From Mesobacillus sp. AQ2 (GTDB lineage: Bacteria; Bacillota; Bacilli; Bacillales; Cytobacillaceae), in assembly GCF_030122805.1 (NCBI RefSeq), contig NZ_CP126080.1, positions 1,617,001 through 1,681,000 on the forward strand: 64,000 bases of DNA, given 5' to 3'. The position numbers and the translations under genes are program-made. The notes under the pieces are model-generated. The model searched no databases. It worked only from the letters and a program-made list of their open reading frames with translations, and had not been told where the DNA came from. Shown in pieces: positions 7,872 to 17,838 of the stretch (position 1 is its first letter; the number at the start of each line of letters is the position of its first letter).

Positions 7872-9566
7872 ATGAGGTTTGAGGAATATACATATACACG
7901 GCCGAATTTGGACGAAGTGACGGCTAAATTCGATCAGCTTCTTGAACAATTCAAGAATGCCGGAACGGTTGAGGAACAAAGTGTTGCTATGGATGGAATC
8001 AATGGCCTGCGAAATGATGTCGGAACCATGTTCAATCTTTGCTATATCCGTCATTCGATTGATACTGAAGATGAATTTTATAAGCAAGAGCAAGATTTTC
8101 TTGATGAACTGGCACCAGAGGTAGAAGGTCTAGTGACAAAATATTATGAAGCACTTATGTCATCTCCATTCCGTGCCGAGCTTGAAGCGAAATGGGGAAA
8201 GCAGCTGTTCGCACTTGCTGATGCACAATTGAAGCAATTTTCTCCGGAAATTGTTCCTTTGATGCAAAAGGAAAATAAACTTTCTACCCAATATACAAAG
8301 CTTGTAGCATCAGCAAAAATTATGTTCGAAGGAGAAGAAAGGACGCTTGCTCAGCTTGATCCATTTACAGAGTCAAAGGACCGTGAAACGAGGAAAAAAG
8401 CCAGTGAAGCGAAATTCGCATTTTTCTCAGAGCATGGAGAAGAGTTTGACCGCATTTATGATGAACTGGTAAAAGTAAGGACGGAAATGGCACATAAACT
8501 CGGCTACAGCAACTTTGTCGAGCTGGCTTATTACCGTATGTCCCGAACGGATTATGACAGCAGCATGGTAGCGGCATTCCGTGACCAGGTCCATAAATAC
8601 ATCGTACCTGTAGCGACGAAGTTGAAGGAACGCCAGAAAAATCGAATTGGTGTCAATGAGTTGAAATATTATGATGAACCATTCGATTTCAAGACGGGTA
8701 ATGCTGCACCGAAGGGAAGTCCGGAGTGGATCATTGAAAACGGCCAGAAGATGTATGATGAACTCTCGGCTGAAACAGGTGAGTTCTTCAAATATATGAA
8801 CGATAACAACCTGATGGATTTGGTTGCCAAGAAAGGGAAAGCCGGTGGGGGTTACTGCACATATATTGAAAACTATAAATCGCCGTTCATATTCTCGAAT
8901 TTCAACGGAACTTCAGGGGATATAGATGTCCTGACACATGAAGCAGGGCATGCCTTCCAGGTATACTCAAGCCGCCATTTTGAGATTCCAGAGTATAACT
9001 GGCCAACATATGAGGCATGTGAAATACACTCTATGAGCATGGAATTTTTCACATGGCCATGGATGGATCTATTTTTCAAAGAAGATACCGATAAGTACAA
9101 ATTCTCTCACCTGAGCAGCGGCCTGCTGTTCCTGCCATATGGAGTCTCTGTTGATGAATTCCAGCACTGGGTATATGAGAATCCCGAGGCAACACCTGCA
9201 GAGAGAAAACAGCAATGGCGTGAAATCGAAAAAAAATATCTGCCGCACAAAGATTATGATGGCAACACCTATCTGGAAGAAGGCGGATTCTGGCAGCGTC
9301 AGGGCCATATTTACAACTCGCCATTCTATTATATTGATTACACGCTTGCACAAATTTGTGCATTCCAATTCTGGAAGCGTTCAAGGGAAAACAAGGAAGA
9401 AGCCTGGAATGACTATGCTAACCTCTGCAAACTCGGCGGAAGCATGGCATTCACCGAACTTGTGAAGGAAGCAAACCTGATATCACCATTTGAAGAAGGC
9501 TGTGTCGAGTCAGTGATAGGCGAAATCGACAGCTGGCTGGAATCAGTCGAAGACAGTAAATTGTAA
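7872..9566 (+). CDS. M3-family oligoendopeptidase
   Basis: 564-residue cytoplasmic zinc metallopeptidase that trims short peptides. The zinc site is THEAGHAFQ near residue 356, with the third ligand Glu in the following helix (YEACEIHSMSMEFF). Length and sequence fit the M3 subfamily that is related to but distinct from PepF. The start ATG at 7872 has AAAGGGGG ten bases upstream; an in-frame GTG at 7833 would add 13 residues without a ribosome site. Followed by its own terminator. Confidence 0.85.
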   Translation: MRFEEYTYTRPNLDEVTAKFDQLLEQFKNAGTVEEQSVAMDGINGLRNDVGTMFNLCYIRHSIDTEDEFYKQEQDFLDELAPEVEGLVTKYYEALMSSPFRAELEAKWGKQLFALADAQLKQFSPEIVPLMQKENKLSTQYTKLVASAKIMFEGEERTLAQLDPFTESKDRETRKKASEAKFAFFSEHGEEFDRIYDELVKVRTEMAHKLGYSNFVELAYYRMSRTDYDSSMVAAFRDQVHKYIVPVATKLKERQKNRIGVNELKYYDEPFDFKTGNAAPKGSPEWIIENGQKMYDELSAETGEFFKYMNDNNLMDLVAKKGKAGGGYCTYIENYKSPFIFSNFNGTSGDIDVLTHEAGHAFQVYSSRHFEIPEYNWPTYEACEIHSMSMEFFTWPWMDLFFKEDTDKYKFSHLSSGLLFLPYGVSVDEFQHWVYENPEATPAERKQQWREIEKKYLPHKDYDGNTYLEEGGFWQRQGHIYNSPFYYIDYTLAQICAFQFWKRSRENKEEAWNDYANLCKLGGSMAFTELVKEANLISPFEEGCVESVIGEIDSWLESVEDSKL

Positions 9567-9599
9567 AAAGAAAAGTGGAGCCTGCGGGCAACACTATAG

Positions 9600-9646
9600 A
9601 CTGCAGACGAACTTGATGGAAATCCAGTTTGTCTGCAGTTTTTTGT
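9600..9646 (+). terminator. Intrinsic terminator after M3 peptidase
   Basis: Long stem CTGCAGAC...AGTTTGTCTGCAG with inner AACT/AGTT pairing, followed by TTTTTT. Confidence 0.85.
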
Positions 9647-9788
9647 TTCTGTTATGCAATTTATGGTTCCCGACATCTAAGCGTTATCTGGGATTGAATA
9701 GATTTTCGTTGATAGTCACTGCAGAGTGTATACCTGGAAATGGATAATAGCTGAATTTGTTGGTATTATTAGTGGCATTTAACCGCTT

Positions 9789-9892
9789 TTGGTGCCCGCT
9801 TTTTATGAATCGTAAGAAATCAGTTCACCAATAGCCATTATTGGTGTCCGTTTTTTAGGAATCTGAAGAAAACAGGTCACCAATGCCACTTC
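9789..9892. repeat. Tandem hairpin array A, two 52-bp units
   Basis: Two adjacent units start at 9789 and 9841, exactly 52 bp apart. Each begins TTGGTG and ends its palindrome with CACCAA 43 bases later, then has a 9-bp linker. In unit 2 the arms can be extended imperfectly to about 14 bases. The units differ at several positions, mostly in the middle. The array lies between the convergent ends of the M3 peptidase and swrC-like genes. The rest of the 9647-9985 gap shows no gene. Confidence 0.75.
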
Positions 9893-9984
9893 TGATGAAT
9901 GATTGAGTTTAGAGGCTTCAAGGCATTGAGATAACAACTCCTTCTTATTCGGTGATTACACTTTCCCCATTGCTGATTCAATAG

Positions 9985-10011
9985 GAAAAGCCCGCACCTA
10001 AATGCGGGCTT
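9985..10011 (-). terminator. Terminator of the RND pump gene
   Basis: The stem AAGCCCGCA / TGCGGGCTT with a 6-base loop lies just after the minus-strand stop; on that strand it is followed by TTTTCC. Confidence 0.75.
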
Positions 10012-10016
10012 CAGTC

Positions 10017-13000
10017 TTACATACTGCGTTCTTTTTTCACTTGTTTGAAGAAGAAGACTTCATAAATCACTGGGATCAGGATTAATGTCAACAGGGTGGA
10101 GGAGGTAAGTCCGCCGATTACGGTTACTGCCAGCCCTTTTGAGATCAGGGTGCCTGATGAGGTGGTGAGTGCCAATGGAATCAATGCAGCGATTGTTGCA
10201 AAAGCGGTCATCAGGATGGGACGGAGCCTTGTAATTCCTGCCTCAATTAAAGCTTCACGTACAGGCATTCCTTTTTCGGTTCGATTCTGGCCAATACGGT
10301 CTACCATGACAATGGCATTGGTCGTAACGATTCCAATTAGCATCAGCAAGCCTATCATGACACTGACTGACATGGGTTCATCGGCAATCCACAATCCCAG
10401 GAGGGAACCGATTGGGACAAATATCAGGGAGGATAGGATAATGAACGGAATCCTTGCCTGCCCGAAGGTAATCAACATCGTCAAGTAGACCAGCCCGATG
10501 GCCACAACCATTGCGATTCCCAGTTGAGTGAAGGTTTCAACCGTTTCATCGCTTCCGCCGCCGCCTTCAAGTGAAACTCCATCTGGAAGGTCGATATCAT
10601 TTTTGACCCCTTCAATGACAGCAGTCGAAACGGCCCTGATATCATTGGAATCGATCTGCGCAGAAACCCGGGCGAAAATTTTGCCATCCAGTTTCTGTAT
10701 GGAGGTAAATGCTTCTGTCTCGGTTATTCTCGCGATTTCTGTAATTGGAATAGGTCCTTGCTGGGTGAAAATCATGGTATTTTTTAAATCTTCGATTGTC
10801 TCGGACTGCTCATCATAGATAATCAAAACTTTTCGATCATCGCCATCGAGCTGCATGGTACCGGCATCGACTGGTTTTGTTTTATCCGTGATGGTGCCGA
10901 GGATCTGGAAGCCCGAAAGACCAAGCTGCGCTGTTTTTTCTGGGTCGATATCGACCAGTACCTGTTTTTGTTTTTCAGAAAAGTTGTTAGAAACATATTT
11001 TAAGTCATTCTGCTTATTCATGTAATCTTCGACTTTTGCTGCTGCATCCTGTAAGGCGGCTAGGTCAGTAGAATATAAGTCGATATTGACATTGTTATTG
11101 GAAGGAGGTCCACCTGTTGACTGCTCCTGGATGCCGATTTTCGCATCCGGCTCGAGGGAAAGGACGGTATCTTCCATTTCTTTCTCGAGTTTCGGAATGA
11201 ACTCAGAAACACTCGCTCCTTCTCCAAGGCTGATAAAATAGTTTGCCTGGTTCTGGCGTTTTAAACCAGTCTGAAAATCACGGCTTCCGATTCCGACGGT
11301 TACATCATTGATTTCTTTTTGTTCTGCGAACATATTCTCGACTTTCAGTGAAACTTCATTTGTTTTTTCCAGTGAAGTAGAAGAGGGCAGCTGGAATGTA
11401 GCAACAAGCAGCTTTTGCTCCTCGTTTGGTATAAATGTGAAACCAAGTCCTTTAACCAGGAAGCCCGAACCTGCAAGCAGGACAATCGACAGGAAGATCA
11501 CTAGAGCCTTATGGTTCAGTGACCATCTAATGGAAGAGGCATATGCTCTTTGCATTGCACCTTCTTTTTCTTCCTTTGGCACTCTCTTGAAAGAGAACTT
11601 TGCCAGGATTGGTACGATCGTGACGGCAACAATCAAGGATGCAAGCAGTGAAAAGACGATTGTCAGTGCGAAAGGCAAAAAGAATTCTCCAGTAATTCCA
11701 CCGACAAGGCCAAGCGGCAAGAAGACTACAACTGTCGTAATCGTTGATGAGGTGATGGCTTTCAGGATTTCCTTAGTTGAATCCTGAATCAGATCATCCG
11801 TCATTCCCTGATTGGTTTTCCGGTCCCTCCGGAAGATATTCTCGATGACGACAATGCTGTCATCGACGACACGTCCTACTGCCACTGCCATCCCGCCGAG
11901 GGTCATGATATTCAATGAAATATCAAGCTGGTTTAAAAAGATCGACGAAATCAATAGTGACAGCGGAATGGAGACCATCGCGATAATCGTTGCCCTGAAA
12001 TTCCTCAGGAAAATCAATACCGCAATAGAAGCAAACAGGGCACCGAGCAACCCTTCCTTGACGAGAGTGTTGACCGATTTTTCAATTCCTTCAGCTGAAT
12101 CGAATCCAATTGCGTATTCCAGGCGGTCGTCATAACTATTGATGACAGCTAAAACCTTTTCAGCAACTTCGACTGTATTCGCGTCCTGCTTTTTCGTGAT
12201 GGCCATTGACAATGATTCTTTTTCGTTATATCGCGTGATTTCCGGTTTTTCAGTTACTACTTTGATTGAGGCAAGCTCGCTTAACTTTACCTGGGGAGCA
12301 TCAGGCACAAATTTAGATTGAATCACCAGGTTTTCAAGCTCTTCAATTTTTTCTATTTTTTCCTGCACCCGTACCGGAACCTGGATTTCGTTTTCGTTCA
12401 GGTTGCCTGCCGGGAAGCTTAATTTTCTGGAATCAATTGTTTCTTTAATATCATTCAAACTGAGCCCCAACTGTGCTGCTCTTTCCTGGTCCACGGTGAT
12501 CTGGAGGATGTCATCGGTCATGCCGCCAACAGAAACACTGTTTATTCCCTGGATTTTATTCAGTTCCGGAAGGATTTCTTCGTTTACAAGAGTCTCTAGA
12601 TCTTCATCACCTTTTGCAAACAGGGAGATATTGAAAATCGGGAATGTACCAAAAGAGAATCTGTTTATATTCGTCTGCACGTTCTCAGGCAGTCCAGCTT
12701 CCTTGATGAAGGTGTTGACCTGTTGCTCAGCATCATCAAGCTTAGTATCAAACGGGAATTCCAGATTGATGATGGCGATGCTCTCAAATGAAGAACTTTG
12801 CATTTTCTTGATGCCATCGATCCCTTTGAATTTTGTTTCAAGCTTCTCGGTTACTTGTTCATTGATATCCTGCGGAGAAGCCCCCGGGTATATGACTTCC
12901 ACAGAGAGCTGGGGAAATTCGATATTTGGCAGCAAATCAACCTTTAGCCTGGTGAATGAGTACAGGCCGCCAAGTATCAGTAAAAATGAAATGATGAATA

Positions 13001-13043
13001 CAGCGAATGCATTTTTAAGACTGAATCTTGTCAAAAATCCCAT
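10017..13043 (-). CDS. swrC: RND-family efflux pump, SwrC (YerP)-like
   Basis: 1008-residue inner-membrane exporter of the AcrB/HAE1 superfamily: first membrane helix at residues 12-30, a large extracytoplasmic domain to about 330, a six-helix bundle (about 330-530), a second large domain, and the last five helices from about 850. The motif GGMAVAVGRVVDDSIVVIEN in helix 4 carries the proton-relay aspartates. In B. subtilis SwrC exports surfactin and supports swarming; the cargo here is not known. GAGGTATTC precedes the ATG. No membrane-fusion gene is adjacent, as expected for Gram-positive members. Confidence 0.8.
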   Translation of the reverse strand: MGFLTRFSLKNAFAVFIISFLLILGGLYSFTRLKVDLLPNIEFPQLSVEVIYPGASPQDINEQVTEKLETKFKGIDGIKKMQSSSFESIAIINLEFPFDTKLDDAEQQVNTFIKEAGLPENVQTNINRFSFGTFPIFNISLFAKGDEDLETLVNEEILPELNKIQGINSVSVGGMTDDILQITVDQERAAQLGLSLNDIKETIDSRKLSFPAGNLNENEIQVPVRVQEKIEKIEELENLVIQSKFVPDAPQVKLSELASIKVVTEKPEITRYNEKESLSMAITKKQDANTVEVAEKVLAVINSYDDRLEYAIGFDSAEGIEKSVNTLVKEGLLGALFASIAVLIFLRNFRATIIAMVSIPLSLLISSIFLNQLDISLNIMTLGGMAVAVGRVVDDSIVVIENIFRRDRKTNQGMTDDLIQDSTKEILKAITSSTITTVVVFLPLGLVGGITGEFFLPFALTIVFSLLASLIVAVTIVPILAKFSFKRVPKEEKEGAMQRAYASSIRWSLNHKALVIFLSIVLLAGSGFLVKGLGFTFIPNEEQKLLVATFQLPSSTSLEKTNEVSLKVENMFAEQKEINDVTVGIGSRDFQTGLKRQNQANYFISLGEGASVSEFIPKLEKEMEDTVLSLEPDAKIGIQEQSTGGPPSNNNVNIDLYSTDLAALQDAAAKVEDYMNKQNDLKYVSNNFSEKQKQVLVDIDPEKTAQLGLSGFQILGTITDKTKPVDAGTMQLDGDDRKVLIIYDEQSETIEDLKNTMIFTQQGPIPITEIARITETEAFTSIQKLDGKIFARVSAQIDSNDIRAVSTAVIEGVKNDIDLPDGVSLEGGGGSDETVETFTQLGIAMVVAIGLVYLTMLITFGQARIPFIILSSLIFVPIGSLLGLWIADEPMSVSVMIGLLMLIGIVTTNAIVMVDRIGQNRTEKGMPVREALIEAGITRLRPILMTAFATIAALIPLALTTSSGTLISKGLAVTVIGGLTSSTLLTLILIPVIYEVFFFKQVKKERSM

Positions 13044-13125
13044 TAGAATACCTCTTTTCTATAAAAAAGCTATGACTCTATTCTATATGCCTTCTATGTA
13101 GTTTTCATTTTTAAACTGTAAAAAA

Positions 13126-13156
13126 TAAAAATAACCCGAAGTTTCAAAACTTCGGG
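13126..13156 (-). terminator. Terminator of clpE
   Basis: The stem CCCGAAGTTT / AAAACTTCGGG is followed on the minus strand by an A/T-rich tail with several T. It separates clpE from the pump gene. Confidence 0.85.
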
Positions 13157-13169
13157 CATCAAATAAATA

Positions 13170-15323
13170 TTATTTCTGCTTGATGATAATCTGGTCAGTT
13201 TCAATGACCGCTTCCAACTGGTTTGCTTCCGGAGCTTCAAGAATGAAATCGGCAATGGAATCCTCCAGTTGTTCCTGGATGGAACGACGCAGCGGGCGTG
13301 CACCGAATGCTGGATGGTATCCAAGCTCAGCCAGTTTTGCCTTCACTTCCACTGTCACTTCAAGGCTGATATTCTGCTCTGCAAGTGTTTCTTTCAACTC
13401 TGCAAGCATCAAATCCACAATCTGAAGAAGGTGTTCCTTCTCAAGAGACTTGAACTCTATGATACTGTCGAAACGGTTCAGGAATTCTGGCTTGAAGAAT
13501 CCTCCGAGTGAATCGAGAATGCTTGATTCATTGACAGCAGTATTCTGGTCAAATCCTACCTTGATGGTTTTATGTCCAACACCTGCGTTGCTTGTCATAA
13601 TGATGACTGTGTCCTTAAAGCTTACTGTACGGCCTTGGCTGTCAGTCAGGCGGCCGTCTTCGAGAATCTGCAAGAACATATGCTGTACATCTGGATGAGC
13701 TTTTTCAATCTCGTCCAGTAAAATGATGCTGTATGGGTTGCGGCGGACTTTTTCCGTCAACTGGCCAGCTTCATCATGGCCTACATAGCCTGGAGGAGAA
13801 CCAATCAGCTTGGAAACACTGTGCTTCTCCATATACTCACTCATGTCGAGACGGACCATTGCCTCCTTTGAACCAAAGAGTTCCTCAGCCAAAGTCTTGG
13901 TCAGCTCTGTCTTACCGACACCAGTAGGGCCGACGAACAGGAACGAGCCGATTGGACGGTTCTTTGATTTCAGACCCGCACGGCTGCGGCGGATCGCTTT
14001 GGCTACTTTCTGCACGGCATCTTCCTGTCCAATGACTTTGCCATTCAGGTTGGCAACAAGATTTTTCATCTTTTCCTGTTCATCTTCCTGAAGCTTGCCG
14101 ACGGGAATGCCAGTTTTCTTCTCGATGATTTCCTGGATATGCTTGACTGTTACAACAGGTCGTTCAGCATTGCCATTTTCGTTTATTGCTTTCTCAAGCT
14201 TCGCTTCTTCATCACGGAGCCTGGCAGCAGTTTCATAGTCTTCCTGCTTCAATGCTTCTTCCTTTTCCTTCGCAATTTCAGCAAGGCGGCTTTCAGCATC
14301 ATTTTTATTTGTATAGTCAGAAACCAGGTTTAGCTTGGATCCTGCTTCGTCCATTAGATCAATCGCTTTGTCTGGAAGGAAACGATCCTGGATATAGCGT
14401 TGAGAAAGCTGGACACATGCCTTGATGGCCTCATCCGCAAAAGTCACCTGATGGAAATCCTCATACTTGGACTGAATTCCTGCCAGGATTTCGATGGCCT
14501 CGTCCACAGTTGGTTCCAGTACATGGACGGGCTGGAATCGTCTTTCTAAAGCGGCATCTTTTTCAATTTTGCGGTATTCCTTCAGGGTTGTCGCACCTAC
14601 TACCTGAAGTTCACCACGGGCAAGTGCTGGCTTCAGGATATTGCCTGCATCCATGGAACCTTCAGCAGAACCTGCACCTACAAGCTGGTGGATTTCGTCA
14701 ATGAAAAGAATGATGTTTTTGCGTGCCTGTAATTCAGAAATCAATTGCTTCATTCTTTCTTCGAATTGACCACGGATTCCGGTGTTCGATACCATTGAAG
14801 CGACGTCTAAAAGGTAGACTTCTTTATTCTTCAGCTTCTCTGGCACATCACCTTCGACAATCTTTAAGGCAAGGCCTTCTGCAATAGCTGTTTTACCTAC
14901 ACCAGGTTCACCGATCAGTACAGGGTTATTTTTATTTCTTCTATTTAATATTTCAATCACACGTTTAACTTCTTCGTCCCGGCCAATAACAGGGTCAATC
15001 AAACCTGTCTTGGCAATTTGAGTCAGGTTTCTTCCATATTGGTCAATAAAGCCATTCCCACCGCCGGCTGTTTTAGTTACAGAAGCAGGTTTTGAATTCT
15101 GGGGTTCATCATTCATATTCCCAGAGAATTGTTTGAACATATCATTAAACGGCGAACCTCCGAATCCGTTAAAACCGGACGTTGGGCTGCCGAGTGAAGC
15201 ACCTAATTTTTCTCTCTCTTTTTGGTAGCAGTCTTCACAGAGCATTAAATGCTTCTGGTTACCATTTAAGCTTACCTTCAATTGAATATTCGCCTGTTTT
15301 TCCTGGCAATTTTGGCAGAGCAT
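13170..15323 (-). CDS. clpE: ClpE, ATP-dependent Clp unfoldase subunit
   Basis: 717-residue HSP100 ATPase that feeds substrates to ClpP during heat and protein stress. The N-terminal zinc finger that defines ClpE is present (Cys3, Cys6, Cys29, Cys32). Walker A of the first AAA domain is GEPGVGKTA near residue 140; a UVR-like coiled segment follows near 375 ([14 protein letters not shown]); the second Walker A is GPTGVGKTE near 465. The ATG at 15323 follows AAGGAGG. Upstream lie several CtsR heptads and a consensus promoter, so it is a class III heat-shock gene. In B. subtilis clpE also neighbours ykvI. Confidence 0.95.
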   Translation of the reverse strand: MLCQNCQEKQANIQLKVSLNGNQKHLMLCEDCYQKEREKLGASLGSPTSGFNGFGGSPFNDMFKQFSGNMNDEPQNSKPASVTKTAGGGNGFIDQYGRNLTQIAKTGLIDPVIGRDEEVKRVIEILNRRNKNNPVLIGEPGVGKTAIAEGLALKIVEGDVPEKLKNKEVYLLDVASMVSNTGIRGQFEERMKQLISELQARKNIILFIDEIHQLVGAGSAEGSMDAGNILKPALARGELQVVGATTLKEYRKIEKDAALERRFQPVHVLEPTVDEAIEILAGIQSKYEDFHQVTFADEAIKACVQLSQRYIQDRFLPDKAIDLMDEAGSKLNLVSDYTNKNDAESRLAEIAKEKEEALKQEDYETAARLRDEEAKLEKAINENGNAERPVVTVKHIQEIIEKKTGIPVGKLQEDEQEKMKNLVANLNGKVIGQEDAVQKVAKAIRRSRAGLKSKNRPIGSFLFVGPTGVGKTELTKTLAEELFGSKEAMVRLDMSEYMEKHSVSKLIGSPPGYVGHDEAGQLTEKVRRNPYSIILLDEIEKAHPDVQHMFLQILEDGRLTDSQGRTVSFKDTVIIMTSNAGVGHKTIKVGFDQNTAVNESSILDSLGGFFKPEFLNRFDSIIEFKSLEKEHLLQIVDLMLAELKETLAEQNISLEVTVEVKAKLAELGYHPAFGARPLRRSIQEQLEDSIADFILEAPEANQLEAVIETDQIIIKQK

Positions 15324-15368
15324 TTAAATTCCTCCTTCAAATTTTTCCTATATTTAATCAAAAAAGTC

Positions 15369-15431
15369 TTTGACTTTGACTATCTTTGATCAATTTAACT
15401 TTATTATACTTTGACCAACTTTGACTTTCAA
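15369..15431 (-). promoter_or_regulatory. clpE promoter with multiple CtsR operators
   Basis: On the minus strand a sigma-A promoter reads TTGAAA (15426-15431), 17 bp, TATAAT (15403-15408). The spacer is filled by a CtsR direct repeat, AGTCAAA-N3-GGTCAAA (complement at 15410-15426). A second tandem pair (complement at 15375-15391) and a further heptad (15369-15375) lie downstream of the expected start. The consensus is RGTCAAA-N3-RGTCAAA. CtsR would block polymerase at the first site and add repression at the others. Confidence 0.9.
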
Positions 15432-15565
15432 GATATTTGTCTGTAGAAATTATTGGTAATTCAATATAACATTGCGGGCATACTCTCCTCATGATAAAAC
15501 GCTATTTTCGCCTAAAGTATTGCTTTCCGGGCTAATTCCATTTTCAACTCCCTATATGGCTTCGA

Positions 15566-15620
15566 GGCTCTTTTCGACTGTGCACCGAGATGGATGGAAA
15601 GGAATATTCGAAAACCGAGC
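15566..15620. repeat. Possible short MITE-like palindrome
   Basis: GGCTCTTTTCGA at 15566-15577 is nearly inverted at 15608-15620 (TCGAAAACCGAGC). Its size and termini resemble the 55-bp element at 44904. The 15440-15733 region upstream of ykvI holds no other recognisable feature apart from the ykvI ribosome site and a small hairpin near 15664-15690. Confidence 0.35.
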
Positions 15621-15733
15621 AGGCTGTTTTTACTGATGATGTGAAAGCAACGGAGTTCATGAAATGAGCTTAATAAAAAGCTCGTCATGGTTTGTCTTTC
15701 CATACATATATTGAGAAGAGGGAGGGGAACGCT

Positions 15734-16783
15734 TTGAAAACAAATTGGGGTGCTGCCTTTCAAATTGCAGCTGTTTATGTCGGAACTGTGGTGGGGGCTG
15801 GTTTTGCGACCGGAAGGGAAATCGTTGAATTCTTTTCCCGTTTTGGCATATTTGGACTGATTGGAGTGTTCATGGCTGGATACATTCTTACATATATGGG
15901 TGCTAAATTAATGCGTATTGCAGCGGCCATTGGTGCCCGTTCTTATGAAGAAATGAATGTGCATTTATTCGGGCGATTTTTTGGAAGGATCATTAATATA
16001 TTGATGCTGTTCATGCTTCTTGGCGTTTGTGCTGTTATGCTTTCCGGAGCCGGGGCTGTATTTGAGGAACAACTGGGATTAACGAAATCACTTGGAATCA
16101 TTGTAACGATTGCTTTGTCACTTGCAGTAATGGTAGTCGGCCTAAAGGGCGTTTTTGCAGTTAATACTTTTGTGGTTCCGATGATGATCTTGTTCAGCCT
16201 GATTCTATTTTCCCTGTCAGTCAAATTGCCTGGTTTTTTTGAACAGGTTGTGTTTATTCCATATGCCGAGGATGGCTGGAAAGCCGTAATCGGCCCGTTT
16301 TCCTATACGGCACTGAACCTGTCTCTTGCCCAGGCGGTGCTTGTACCTGTCGCGGCAGAGATAAAGGACGATCAGACAGTTAAGTGGGGGGGGATTCTTG
16401 GGGGAATTGCACTGACATTGATTTTGCTCTCAAGTCACTTGACTTTGATTATGCTTCCAGGATTCGATACATTCGAGATTCCGATGGCGGTTATCATGAA
16501 ACAGCTGGCAGCCAGCCTTTATTGGATATTTGTCTTAATTGTTTATGGTGAAATTTTCACATCTGTAATCGGCAATATCTATGGTCTGGAAAGACAGATA
16601 CAAAAACATATCAAAGTGCCAAGCATGCTGATTGTCTCTTTTCTCTTCCTGATCTGTTATTTCATCAGCTTGATTGATTATGGAACACTTCTTTCGTTCC
16701 TGTATCCGGTATTCGGCTATATCAGCTTAGTATTCATTGTCTTACTGTGGATGAAGCCTGTCAATTTAACAAATCGATCATAA
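15734..16783 (+). CDS. ykvI: YkvI-family membrane protein
   Basis: 349-residue integral membrane protein with about ten helices; the N-terminal segment VGTVVGAGFATGREIVEFF resembles the unwound first helix of LeuT-fold transporters, so a transport role is likely but not shown. TTG at 15734 is chosen because GGGAGGGG lies eight bases upstream and B. subtilis YkvI starts at the same point. It is next to clpE and divergent from it, as in B. subtilis. A MITE-like repeat begins six bases after the stop codon. Confidence 0.8.
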   Translation: MKTNWGAAFQIAAVYVGTVVGAGFATGREIVEFFSRFGIFGLIGVFMAGYILTYMGAKLMRIAAAIGARSYEEMNVHLFGRFFGRIINILMLFMLLGVCAVMLSGAGAVFEEQLGLTKSLGIIVTIALSLAVMVVGLKGVFAVNTFVVPMMILFSLILFSLSVKLPGFFEQVVFIPYAEDGWKAVIGPFSYTALNLSLAQAVLVPVAAEIKDDQTVKWGGILGGIALTLILLSSHLTLIMLPGFDTFEIPMAVIMKQLAASLYWIFVLIVYGEIFTSVIGNIYGLERQIQKHIKVPSMLIVSFLFLICYFISLIDYGTLLSFLYPVFGYISLVFIVLLWMKPVNLTNRS

Positions 16784-16788
16784 AAAAA

Positions 16789-16971
16789 GGCTGTTTTCGT
16801 AAAGATTGTTGTTAAAATCTTAAAGCCGATTTTAACGTGCTATAAGCAATTTTGTAGTTCGTTTTTAAGTGTGCAAGCTCTTTTCTCATAATAAGCTTGA
16901 ATTTTATAAAGAAAACTAGGTCATTCAATCCCATTTAGTAGTCAATAGCAACAAAGTTTGAGAAAAGAGCC
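16789..16971 (+). mobile_element. MITE-like dispersed repeat, copy 1
   Basis: 183-bp noncoding element with imperfect terminal inverted repeats, GGCTGTTTTCG on the left and GGCTCTTTTCT (as complement) on the right. A second copy in the same orientation is at 43719-43900, roughly 85-90 % identical by eye. Inside it, GTTAAAATC (16811) pairs with GATTTTAAC (16828). It holds no open reading frame, so any movement would need a transposase elsewhere. Confidence 0.7.
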
Positions 16972-16972
16972 T

Positions 16973-17008
16973 AAAAAAAAAAGAAGGGGGGTGCCCTTCT
17001 TTTTTTAT
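16973..17008. terminator. Bidirectional terminator
   Basis: The stem AAAAGAAGGG / CCCTTCTTTT is flanked by A- and T-runs. It closes ykvI (after the MITE) and the lipoprotein gene from the other side. Confidence 0.8.
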
Positions 17009-17668
17009 TTATTTCTCTTCTTTCATGATTGTCTTCGCCATTTGGATGAAGGCATCACGATGATCAGAACCTTCTTTTGTGAATAGAGTAAGCTTCAAAG
17101 GCTGTTCTTCATTTTTAATAAGGTAGGTGGTAACATTGTCTGCTCCGTTTTTTGTTTCCATACCCCAGGCATTGCTGAAAAATGGATCCTCAGGAATTTC
17201 AGTTTCATTTACCTCAGGCCCGACTGCGGCCAGCTGCGCCTTTGCGTTTTCTTCAACCATTTCCCATTCTGCATCTGCTGGAAGCAGTTCTATCCTCATG
17301 AAGATACTGTCATCCTCGGTCAACATCAGAACATCTTTGTTTGGTTCTTCTGCTGTCAATTCATAATCAGGCAAGACATACATTGAATAATTTTGATTAT
17401 CGTTATACTTTAGAAAACCGGTTTGCTGCTTCTGTTCTCCATTCAATGTATAATCAAGGTTCTGTTCCATGATTCGGATCAGGCCTTCTTCATTGGTCTT
17501 TTCCTGTTCCGCCGCTTGCTGCTCTTCATTCGCAGCTTCCGGTGCAGATGCCTGCTGTGATTCAGGTGTCTTTTTCACTGCTTTTTCAGACTCTTCTGCG
17601 GATCCGCAGCCTGAAATGATAAATGCCGACAAGCCAATGAGTGCGATTGGTTTTACTAATTTGTTCAT
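17009..17668 (-). CDS. Putative lipoprotein, 219 aa
   Basis: Exported lipoprotein of unknown function. Signal peptide and lipobox IISGC (Cys21) are followed by a Glu/Gln/Ala-rich linker (about 25-60) and a globular domain ending in FIQMAKTIMKEEK. The globular part alternates beta-type and charged segments and may bind a surface partner. No close family is recognised. It is a single gene with a terminator 1 bp downstream. Confidence 0.7.
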   Translation of the reverse strand: MNKLVKPIALIGLSAFIISGCGSAEESEKAVKKTPESQQASAPEAANEEQQAAEQEKTNEEGLIRIMEQNLDYTLNGEQKQQTGFLKYNDNQNYSMYVLPDYELTAEEPNKDVLMLTEDDSIFMRIELLPADAEWEMVEENAKAQLAAVGPEVNETEIPEDPFFSNAWGMETKNGADNVTTYLIKNEEQPLKLTLFTKEGSDHRDAFIQMAKTIMKEEK

Positions 17669-17783
17669 GTCGAATTGCCCCCTGTTATTTCATTTGATGT
17701 TTTCTACAATTTTAGACGAAAAAAAAGAAAGAATGTTACAATCCCTTATCAAAATAACATGGACATGTCTCTTCCGACAATAA

Positions 17784-17819
17784 TGAAAATGACCCACGAG
17801 CCAGCGTGGGTCATTTTCA
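17784..17819. terminator. Terminator of the CPBP protease gene
   Basis: Stem AAAATGACCCACG / CGTGGGTCATTTT, 13 bp, with T-runs on both strands. Confidence 0.9.
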
Positions 17820-17838
17820 GGATTCATTATTTTCATTG

